NCBI GenBank assembly: GCA_035264365.1
Contig: DATFQI010000023.1
Span: 1 to 5,538, forward strand
Direction of reading: 5' to 3'
Length of the DNA: 5,538 nt
DNA from: DATFQI01 sp035264365
GTDB taxonomy: Bacteria; Actinomycetota; Thermoleophilia; Solirubrobacterales; Solirubrobacteraceae
This document shows, one piece after another, positions 1 through 5,538 of this stretch. Position 1 is the first letter of the stretch, and each line of letters starts with the position of its first letter. The position numbers were made by a program, and so were the translations under genes. The notes under the pieces were generated by a model. It did not search any database. It was not told the DNA's origin and worked only from the letters and a program-made list of their open reading frames with translations.

Positions 1-2373
1 GAGGCGCCGCGCCGCGGGGCGGCCGGATACGCGCGTCTGCGCGCCCGGCCGGGATTGGCCGCCGCGCTCGCCTATGCGCTGCTCGCGCTCGCGCTCGTCG
101 CGCCCGGGCTCGTCCCCGGCCACACGCTGTCGGCCTCGGACTACCTCTGGTCGGCCGCGCCGTGGCAGGCCGAGCGTCCGGACGGCGTGCGCGATCTGGG
201 CTCCAACTACGAGCTGGCGGACTCCGTCGTGCAGTTCCAGCCGTGGACGCAGTACCTGCGCGAGCGGCTGCCGGACGCACCGCTGTGGAATCCGTATCAG
301 GGGGGCGGGCGGCCGCTCGAGGCCAACGCCCAGTCGGCGCTCTTCTCTCCCTTCACGTGGCCGAGCCTGATCCTGCCGTTCTGGTTCTCGCTCGCCGTGG
401 CGGCGGCCTTGAAGCTGTTCGTCGCCGCATTGGGGACCTTCTGGCTGGGGCGGGCGCTCGGGATGGGCGGGGCGGGAGCGTTCCTGGCCGGCCTCGCGTT
501 CGCGTTCGGCCTGTGGTTGGTGAGCTGGCTGTCCTGGCCGCTGGACGCCGTGTGGGCCTGGCTGCCGTGGCTGTTGCTGCTCGCCGACCGCGTGGTATCG
601 CGACCCTCGCGCGGCGCGGTGGCGGCGCTCGCGCTCGTCGTCGCGCTGCAGTTCTTCGGCGGCCACCCCGAGTCGAGCTTCCACGTGCTGGCCGTCGCGG
701 CGCTGTTCTCCCTGCTGCCGCTCTCGCGCGCCGGTCGTGGCGCCCCGCGCGCGATCGGGCGCCTGGCGCTCGGGCTGGGCGCCGGCATCGTGCTCGCCGC
801 GGTCGCCCTGCTGCCGTTCGCCGACCTCCTGCGCCACTCGGCCGACCTCGCCTCGCGAGACGAGCGCCAGCCGGTCACGGTGGCGTTCAAGTACGTGCTC
901 GGGCTCGCGCTGCCGGAGTACTGGGGCCGCCCGACGGGCGTGATCTCGGAGCCGTTCGTCAACGCCCGCGCCTGGTACGTCGGCGCGCTGCCACTGCTGC
1001 TCGCCGGGATCGGCCTGCTGCGCGGAGGGCGCGAGCGGATCGCGGTCGCGGCCGCGGCGCTCGTCGCGCTGCTCGTGGCGACCGGCGTGCAGCCGCTGTT
1101 CTGGATCGCGCACCATCTGCCCGGCTTCGGCCAATCGCACAACACGCGCCTCGGCGTGGTCGTCGCGCTCGGACTCGCGCTGCTCGCCGGCTGGGGGCTG
1201 GACGACCTGATGCGGGGCCGCTCGCCGGCCTCCCGCCGCCCGCGGCTGCTCGCCGCCGCGCTCGCGACCGCGGTGGTCCTGCCGATCGCCGCCGTCGCGT
1301 TGCGCGCGCCCGCGGCCGGGCTCGGCGAGGCGCTGCGGGTGGCGTGGGCGTTCGCGACGCCCTCCGGCCCGGAGGTGCTGCCGCGCGCCGCGCTGCTGAT
1401 CTGGCTGCCGCTCGCGATCGCCGGCGCGGCGCTGGTCTGGGCGCGCGCCACGGGCCGGCTGGCGCCGGCCGCGTTCGCCGCCGCCGCGATCGCGCTGACC
1501 GCGGTGGACCTCGCCCGCGCAGGGGTCGGCCAGAACCCGGCGATCCCCGTCGAGCACGCGGAGCAGCCCGCCACGGGAGCGATCCGCCACCTGCAGTCGC
1601 GCACTCCCGGGCGCTTCGTCGCGGTCGGCACGAGCAGCGTCGTCCCGCCGATCCCGCCCAACGTCGCGATGCGCTACCGGATCGCCGACGCGCGCGCGTA
1701 CGACTATCCCGTCGAGCAGCGCTACGCGACCTTCTGGGAGCGCGAGGTCGCACCGCGCGACCCGCTCGGCTTCACCCCCGCCGGCGCGACCGCGAACGCG
1801 ACCCCGCGGGCGCTGCGCGCGCTCGGGCTGCTGGGCGTGACCGACGTGCTGGTGCCGCCCGGCGAGCCCGCGCCGCCAGGGCTGCGCGCGGCCTACGAGG
1901 GCCGCGACGCGACCGTCTACGCCAACGACCGCGCGGTGCCGCGCGCGTTCGTCGTCGGCCGCGCGCGCCTCGTCGGCTCGGGGGAGGCCGCGCTGGACAC
2001 GGTCACCGACCCGTCGTTCGACCCGCGCGCCGAGGCCGTCGTCGAGCGGCCCGTGGGGGCGCTCGGCGGCAGCGGCTCGGCGCGGATCGAGGAAGCGGCG
2101 CCGGAGCGCATGCGTGTGACGGCGACGACGCGCGGCGCGGCGCTGCTCGTCACCGCGGACACGTTCCTGCCCGGGTGGCGCGTGACGGTCGACGGCCGCG
2201 AGGCGCCGCTCGAGCGCGTGGACTACCTGCTGCGCGGCGTGCGCGTCCCGGCGGGGACCCACCGGGTCGAGTTCACCTACGAGCCGTGGAGCTGGACGGC
2301 CGGCTGGATCGCCAGCCTGCTGGCGGCGCTGGCGCTGGTCGCTTGGGTGCTCGCCGGCCACCGGCGGTCGTAG
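1..2373 (+). CDS. YfhO-family polytopic membrane protein (probable GT-C-like glycosyltransferase), 5' end open at window edge
   Basis: Large integral membrane protein of the YfhO family. In Bacillus and Listeria, YfhO proteins are needed to transfer a sugar from an undecaprenyl-phosphate carrier to teichoic acid outside the cell; the role here is inferred. Residues are numbered from the TTG at 55 (772 aa). A first hydrophobic helix (about 2-20) precedes an outside loop with D29, an ADSVVQFQP stretch (D56, Q60), and LWNPYQGGGRP (77-87) followed by an aromatic SPF. That loop is typical of the family. About a dozen further hydrophobic segments follow up to roughly 490. A soluble domain (about 500-745) ends with PGWRVTVDG (706-714) and VPAGTHRVEFTYEP (731-744), the family's C-terminal signature, then a last helix (751-767). 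The frame has no stop back to base 1, and an arginine-rich stretch lies just before the first helix. The TTG has no properly spaced ribosome binding site, so the true start is probably upstream of the window. First gene of a plus-strand set. Confidence 0.84.
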   Translation, partial: EAPRRGAAGYARLRARPGLAAALAYALLALALVAPGLVPGHTLSASDYLWSAAPWQAERPDGVRDLGSNYELADSVVQFQPWTQYLRERLPDAPLWNPYQGGGRPLEANAQSALFSPFTWPSLILPFWFSLAVAAALKLFVAALGTFWLGRALGMGGAGAFLAGLAFAFGLWLVSWLSWPLDAVWAWLPWLLLLADRVVSRPSRGAVAALALVVALQFFGGHPESSFHVLAVAALFSLLPLSRAGRGAPRAIGRLALGLGAGIVLAAVALLPFADLLRHSADLASRDERQPVTVAFKYVLGLALPEYWGRPTGVISEPFVNARAWYVGALPLLLAGIGLLRGGRERIAVAAAALVALLVATGVQPLFWIAHHLPGFGQSHNTRLGVVVALGLALLAGWGLDDLMRGRSPASRRPRLLAAALATAVVLPIAAVALRAPAAGLGEALRVAWAFATPSGPEVLPRAALLIWLPLAIAGAALVWARATGRLAPAAFAAAAIALTAVDLARAGVGQNPAIPVEHAEQPATGAIRHLQSRTPGRFVAVGTSSVVPPIPPNVAMRYRIADARAYDYPVEQRYATFWEREVAPRDPLGFTPAGATANATPRALRALGLLGVTDVLVPPGEPAPPGLRAAYEGRDATVYANDRAVPRAFVVGRARLVGSGEAALDTVTDPSFDPRAEAVVERPVGALGGSGSARIEEAAPERMRVTATTRGAALLVTADTFLPGWRVTVDGREAPLERVDYLLRGVRVPAGTHRVEFTYEPWSWTAGWIASLLAALALVAWVLAGHRRS

Positions 2374-2384
2374 AGTCCCCGCGC

Positions 2385-3233
2385 ATGCTCAATCGCGTCC
2401 GCGCCGCCGTGCGCCCCGAGCGGGTCAACAGCCTCGTCAAGCGCGCGCTCGACGCCGGCGACCGCACGCGGGGCATCTACCCGGCGCTGGGTGAGCTGGC
2501 CGGACGCTGGCGCGCCGCCGGGCCCGTGCCGGGGCTGACCGCCCACGAGCTGCGCGTGTTCTCGCAGAACGGCGAGGACGGCGTGCTGGCCGAGATCTTC
2601 CGCCGCATCGGCGTCGCGGGGGGCGGGTTCGTGGAGTTCGGCGCATCCGACGGCGCCGAGAGCAACGCGGCCTTCCTCGCGCAGGTGCTGGGCTGGCCCG
2701 GCGTGTTCCTGGAGGCCGATCCCGGCGCGTTCTCCACGCTCGAGCACCGCTATCGAGGCCACCCACGGGTGCGGACCGTGCAAGCCGCCGTGGAGCCGGA
2801 CACGATCGAGGAGCTGCTGCGCGGTGCGGGGGTGCCCGAGGAGCCCGACCTGCTCGTGATCGACGTCGACGGCAACGACTACTGGATCTGGCGCGCGCTC
2901 GAGGCGTTCCGGCCGCGCGTCGTGGTGATCGAGTACAACGGCGACCTCGACCCGACGGTGCCGAGGGTCATGCCGTACGCCCCCGGCTGGCGCTGGGACC
3001 ACACGAGCGGTTACGGGGCGTCGCTGGCGGCGCTCGAGGCGCTCGGCTCCGAAAAGGGCTACCGGCTGGTGCACACGGAGCTCACGGGCGTGAACGCGTT
3101 CTTCGTGCGCGACGAGCTCGCGGACCCGCTGCCCGCCGGCGACGAGGTTCCGCGCCGCAGCGCCAGTCACTCGCTGCTCGGTCACGGCCACCGGCCGCCG
3201 CGCCACGAGCCCGAGTGGCAGTCCGGGACGTGA
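2385..3233 (+). CDS. FkbM-like SAM-dependent methyltransferase-type protein
   Basis: Soluble 282-aa protein with no signal peptide or membrane segment, so presumably cytoplasmic. It looks like a class I (Rossmann) methyltransferase related to the FkbM group, which O-methylates sugars and natural products. The substrate cannot be told. Visible motifs: FSQNGEDGVL at 59-68; FVEFGASDG at 82-90, in the place of the glycine-rich SAM loop; VFLEADP at 107-113, with E110 a likely ribose-binding acid; DLLVIDVDGNDYW at 155-167, resembling the D-x-E/D-G motif of FkbM proteins; VVVIEYN at 179-185. The C-terminal tail (about 252-282) is rich in His and Arg (H262, H267, H269, H274) and lacks an obvious fold. 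The ATG lies 11 bases after the YfhO stop. Only a weak purine stretch (TAGAG, 2371-2375) precedes it, so translation may depend on the gene upstream. The stop overlaps the next gene's start. A non-enzymatic relative of the fold cannot be excluded. Confidence 0.75.
   Translation: MLNRVRAAVRPERVNSLVKRALDAGDRTRGIYPALGELAGRWRAAGPVPGLTAHELRVFSQNGEDGVLAEIFRRIGVAGGGFVEFGASDGAESNAAFLAQVLGWPGVFLEADPGAFSTLEHRYRGHPRVRTVQAAVEPDTIEELLRGAGVPEEPDLLVIDVDGNDYWIWRALEAFRPRVVVIEYNGDLDPTVPRVMPYAPGWRWDHTSGYGASLAALEALGSEKGYRLVHTELTGVNAFFVRDELADPLPAGDEVPRRSASHSLLGHGHRPPRHEPEWQSGT
3230..3233 (+). promoter_or_regulatory. GTGA stop/start overlap (probable translational coupling)
   Basis: The TGA stop of the FkbM-like gene shares bases with an in-frame GTG for the acyltransferase. 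Such 4-base overlaps commonly couple translation through ribosome re-initiation. No Shine-Dalgarno-like sequence stands at the normal distance upstream of the GTG. A purine run (GAGGGAG, 3232-3238) lies just inside the gene and could help hold a terminating ribosome. This supports co-expression of the two genes from one mRNA. The alternative start at 3215 would give a 19-base overlap instead. Confidence 0.5.
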
Positions 3234-4432
3234 GGGAGCGCGGCTACCCGGCGCTGGACTCACTGCGGGCGATCGCGGCGCTGTCGGTGTTCTTCTTCCA
3301 CGCGGTCGGCTTCTACGCCCGCGGCGCCACGGAGGGCAACGTGATCGCGCCCTACGTCGCCCGGCTGGACGTCGGCGTGACGATCTTCTTCCTGCTGTCG
3401 GGCTTCCTGCTCTACCGGCCGTTCGTGCAGGCGCGCCGCCAGGGTCGGCCGCAGCCGCCGCTGATCCCCTACGCGTGGCGGCGCGCGCTGCGGATCGTGC
3501 CGGCGTACTGGGTCGCGCTGACGCTGGCGACGGTCGTGCTCGCGCTGCCGGGCGTGTTCACGCTCGCCGGGATCCCGACGTTCTACGGCTTCCTGCAGAT
3601 CTACGACGCGGACACGGCGTTCAAGGGCCTCGGCCAGTGCTGGACGCTGTGCGTCGAGGTCTCCTTCTACGCCTTCCTCCCGTTGTGGGCGTGGCTCGTG
3701 CGCCGCCTCGCGCCCGGCCGCTCGCTGCGCACGGAGCTGTGGCTGCTCGCCGGCCTCTTCCTCGCGGGCGTGCTCTACAAGGCGCTGGTGCTCGGCGGGC
3801 TGGCGCCGCGGCTGTCGATCTTCCAGCCCCTGCTGCTGGCGCTGCCCGGCTTCGTCGACCACTTCGCGCTCGGGATGGGGCTCGCGGTGCTCGTCGTGGG
3901 CTGGGAGGAGCGGGGGGCGCTGCCCGCCGCCGTCACGCGCGCGCCGCTGCTGTGGTGGGCGGGCGCGGCGACCGTGTTCCTCGGCGTGGCGGCGCTGTCC
4001 GGGCTCGACGCGACCCCCGCCGAGCAGACGCACGCCGAGTACGCCGTGCGTCACGCCGCCAATGGGGTGGTCGCGCTGGGGCTGCTCGTGCCCGCGGTGG
4101 CGGGCGGCGGGGCTCCAGGGCGCCTGCTCGGCTGGACGCCGCTGCGCCGGCTCGGGACGATCTCGTACGGGATCTTCCTGCTGCACCTGCCGTTCCTGCA
4201 GCTGCTCTCCGACGAGGGCCTCACGCGCTGGGAGCCGTGGCTGCACCCGTACCTGCTGTGGTCGATCGCCGGGCTGGCGGGCACGATCGTGCTCGCCACG
4301 GCGAGCTGGTTCGCCGTCGAGCGCCCGGCGCTGCGGCTCAAGCCGCTGGCGGGGCCGTGGCGGCCTCCGTCGGCGCGTCCGGCTCGATCGTGGCGAGCAG
4401 GCGTGCGGCCAGAACGAGCGCCAGAAGGCTGA
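3230..4432 (+). CDS. Acyltransferase-3 family (OafA-type) membrane O-acyltransferase
   Basis: Integral membrane acyltransferase of the family that includes OafA/Oac, which moves acyl groups (often acetyl) across the membrane onto sugars of surface polysaccharides. From GTG 3230 it is 400 aa. The N-terminus reads PALDSLRAIAALSVFFFHA, with R13 and H24 spaced exactly as the family's R-x10-H active-site motif. Further hallmarks are FFLLSGFLLYRPF (53-65), RRALRIVPAYW (84-94), CWTLCVEVSFY (137-147, E143), SYGIFLLHLPF (312-322) and SWFAVERPALRL (359-370). About ten hydrophobic segments are visible, and no extra SGNH domain is attached. GTG 3230 is preferred because it makes a 4-base GTGA overlap with the preceding stop and puts the core motif at the usual distance from the N-terminus. 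An in-frame GTG at 3215 would add five residues; neither has a clear ribosome binding site. After residue 370 comes an arginine- and proline-rich tail overlapping the convergent gene, with codon use unlike the rest. Confidence 0.93.
   Translation: MRERGYPALDSLRAIAALSVFFFHAVGFYARGATEGNVIAPYVARLDVGVTIFFLLSGFLLYRPFVQARRQGRPQPPLIPYAWRRALRIVPAYWVALTLATVVLALPGVFTLAGIPTFYGFLQIYDADTAFKGLGQCWTLCVEVSFYAFLPLWAWLVRRLAPGRSLRTELWLLAGLFLAGVLYKALVLGGLAPRLSIFQPLLLALPGFVDHFALGMGLAVLVVGWEERGALPAAVTRAPLLWWAGAATVFLGVAALSGLDATPAEQTHAEYAVRHAANGVVALGLLVPAVAGGGAPGRLLGWTPLRRLGTISYGIFLLHLPFLQLLSDEGLTRWEPWLHPYLLWSIAGLAGTIVLATASWFAVERPALRLKPLAGPWRPPSARPARSWRAGVRPERAPEG
4338..4432. other. 95-bp tail-to-tail overlap of convergent genes
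   Basis: The acyltransferase stop (TGA, 4430-4432) lies inside the coding region of the minus-strand Wzy_C-like gene, whose own stop (TCA on the plus strand, 4338-4340) lies inside the acyltransferase frame. On the minus strand the overlap encodes the end of the last membrane helix and an Ala/Pro/Thr tail. On the plus strand it encodes an Arg/Pro-rich extension after the end of the acyltransferase core. There is no spacer and no hairpin with a T-run, so each transcript must end within the other gene or run into it as antisense. Confidence 0.8.
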
Positions 4433-5538
4433 GCGCCGGCAGCTCCCAGTCCCAGTCGAGCCCGGCGTGCACCGCCCACGTCGCCACCCCCGCGATCGCG
4501 GGCGCCGTCCCCGGCCCGGCCCGGCGGCGGGCGCGCACGGCGCCGGCGCCGATCCCGCCGAACAGGGCGAGCAGGCACGCGAGGCCGGCGATGCCGAGCT
4601 CCGCGGCGGTCTCCAGGTACAGCGAGTGCGCGTCGCGGACCGCCTCGCGGTACGGCCGCTCGCGCAGCCAGACGACGCGGAAGCCACCGGAGCCCTCGCC
4701 CAGCAGCAGGTGGTCGCCGAAGGAACGCAGTGCGACGCGCCAGTAGTCGTAGCGGTTGCTCTGCACCGAGGCGAGGCGCCCAGCGCCGGCCTCGGGCGTG
4801 TCCGCGCCACCGCGGCGCTCCGCCTGGGCCACCGCCAGCAACATGCCCGCGACGGCGACGGCGAGCAGCCCGAGCGCTGCCACACGCAGCGGCGCGAGCG
4901 GCGCCGTCCGCGCCTCGCGCGGCGCCAGCCAGGCGCCGGCCGCCGCCAAGGCGACGAGCACGGCGAGCATGGCCGCGCCCTGACCGGACCCGCTGTCCAC
5001 GGTCTCGACCGCCGGCAGCGCGAGCGTGGCGGCGGCGGCGAGCGCGCCGGTGCCCCCGACGACCAGCGCCGCCCGCAGCTGGGCGGCGGTCGGCACGAGC
5101 GCGATGAGCAGCCCCACACCCGCGGCGACCGCGCCGAGCGCGCCGCGCGAGAACGTGAGGTAGACGGCCAGGCCGAGCAGCGGGCCGGTCGCCGCGGCGG
5201 CGGCGCGCAGCTTGCGCGGGCGCTGCGGGTCGCCGGCCAGCCCGATGGCGAGCACGAGCCCGATCGCCGCGAACGCCCCGGTCCCGTTCCAGTAGGTCAG
5301 CGGATAGGCGAGCCGCTCCCCGGCGCTCACGACGCGCTCGAGCGAGACGACCCCCGGCAGCAGCCGCTCGGAGAGCCCATACAGCGTCGCGCCCGCGACG
5401 CCGGCGAGAATCAGCGGCTCCGCGGCCCGAGCGGCAGCGCTCGGGCGCAGCAGCGCGATCCCGGCCGCGAAGGCGGGCAGGTACAGCAGCAGCCGCTGGA
5501 GGTCGTCCGCGGCCGGACCCGCCAGCGGCGCCCACAGC
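4338..5538 (-). CDS. O-antigen ligase/polymerase-like membrane protein (Wzy_C family), N-terminus cut off by window edge
   Basis: Polytopic membrane protein of the O-antigen ligase/Wzy polymerase superfamily, which joins lipid-linked glycans to an acceptor or to one another on the outer face of the membrane. The frame is open to the right edge (last complete codon at 5537), so 399 C-terminal residues are visible and the start is missing. A GTG at 5330 is in frame but lies inside hydrophobic sequence that already fits the family, so it is unlikely to be the start. Numbered from the V at 5330: RLAYPLTYWNGTGAF (6-20); TFSRGALG (59-66), the family's SRG motif after a helix; a large outside loop with NRYDYWRVAL (192-201) and LLLGEGSGGF (208-217); then DAHSLYLETAAELGIAGL (233-250), with H235 in the position of the conserved ligase histidine; and HAGLDWDWELPA (288-299) before the last helix. 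It ends in an Ala/Pro/Thr-rich tail. Ligase and polymerase cannot be told apart from the sequence alone. Confidence 0.87.
   Translation of the reverse strand, partial: LWAPLAGPAADDLQRLLLYLPAFAAGIALLRPSAAARAAEPLILAGVAGATLYGLSERLLPGVVSLERVVSAGERLAYPLTYWNGTGAFAAIGLVLAIGLAGDPQRPRKLRAAAAATGPLLGLAVYLTFSRGALGAVAAGVGLLIALVPTAAQLRAALVVGGTGALAAAATLALPAVETVDSGSGQGAAMLAVLVALAAAGAWLAPREARTAPLAPLRVAALGLLAVAVAGMLLAVAQAERRGGADTPEAGAGRLASVQSNRYDYWRVALRSFGDHLLLGEGSGGFRVVWLRERPYREAVRDAHSLYLETAAELGIAGLACLLALFGGIGAGAVRARRRAGPGTAPAIAGVATWAVHAGLDWDWELPALSLLALVLAARLLATIEPDAPTEAATAPPAA

Noticed and set aside
297..1661. Minus-strand open frame of about 450 codons antisense to YfhO.
   Set aside because: Low-complexity Ala/Ser/Arg translation antisense to a well-supported gene; no start context or motifs.
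162..2384. A plus-strand frame continuous with the FkbM-like gene stays free of stops through the whole YfhO gene, as if an extra 740-residue N-terminal domain were fused to the methyltransferase.
   Set aside because: The translation of that stretch is an Arg/Ala/Gly-rich low-complexity string with no motifs, as expected of a shifted frame in GC-rich DNA. The YfhO frame there has clear family motifs, and a sensible ATG exists at 2385.
2374..2384. The 11-base gap between YfhO and the FkbM-like gene as a promoter or terminator site.
   Set aside because: Too short to hold a promoter or a hairpin; consistent with a within-operon junction.
4501..4544. Perfect 8-base inverted repeat (ggcgccgt ... 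acggcgcc) with a 28-base GC-rich loop, about 70 bases past the acyltransferase stop; considered as a terminator.
   Set aside because: It lies within the Wzy_C-like coding sequence, has a long loop and no T-run on either side. Such repeats are expected by chance at this GC content.
3260..5119. Long minus-strand open frame of about 619 codons across the acyltransferase and the Wzy_C-like gene.
   Set aside because: Its product is dominated by Arg, Ser, Pro and Gln without domain motifs. It is the shadow of two genes with clear family signatures.
5128..5330. GTG at 5330 as the true start of the minus-strand gene.
   Set aside because: The frame remains open and hydrophobic for 69 further codons to the window edge and reads like the family's earlier helices, so the gene most likely begins outside the window.
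4051..5535. Second long minus-strand frame over the Wzy_C-like gene, with Arg/Ala/Gly-rich translation.
   Set aside because: It runs in a different frame from the SRG/AHSLYLE-bearing protein and shows no recognisable features. It is a composition artefact.

Overview
The window is very GC-rich (about three quarters G+C or more by eye). Nearly all codons in the real frames end in G or C, and long stop-free shadow frames run on both strands. This base composition, together with the actinobacterial look of the proteins, suggests a high-GC actinobacterium. A soil lineage of the Thermoleophilia/Solirubrobacterales type is my best guess. That placement is inference, because no rRNA or other marker gene is present.

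The window is densely coding and holds four genes. On the plus strand, three genes run head to tail. The first encodes a large YfhO-family polytopic membrane protein (about 1-2373, open to the left edge). After an 11-base gap comes an FkbM-like, SAM-methyltransferase-type protein (2385-3233). A GTGA stop/start overlap then leads into an acyltransferase-3 (OafA-type) integral membrane O-acyltransferase (3230-4432). Facing them on the minus strand is an O-antigen ligase/polymerase-like (Wzy_C, WaaL-type) membrane protein (4338-5538, open to the right edge, so its N-terminus is missing). The last two genes converge and their 3' ends overlap by 95 bp.

Together these look like part of a cell-surface glycan locus. 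YfhO would supply a lipid-linked sugar transfer step on the outer face of the membrane, the FkbM-like enzyme a methyl group, the acyltransferase an acyl (often acetyl) group, and the Wzy_C protein polymerisation or transfer of the glycan. Each assignment rests on family motifs visible in the translations. The idea that they share one pathway rests only on proximity and family roles.

I saw no tRNA, rRNA, CRISPR array, insertion sequence, attachment site, recognisable promoter or rho-independent terminator. There is no non-coding stretch longer than 11 bases. I found no clear sign of a wholly novel system. The points most worth checking are the 3' overlap, the divergent FkbM-like protein, and what a WaaL-like enzyme does in this host.
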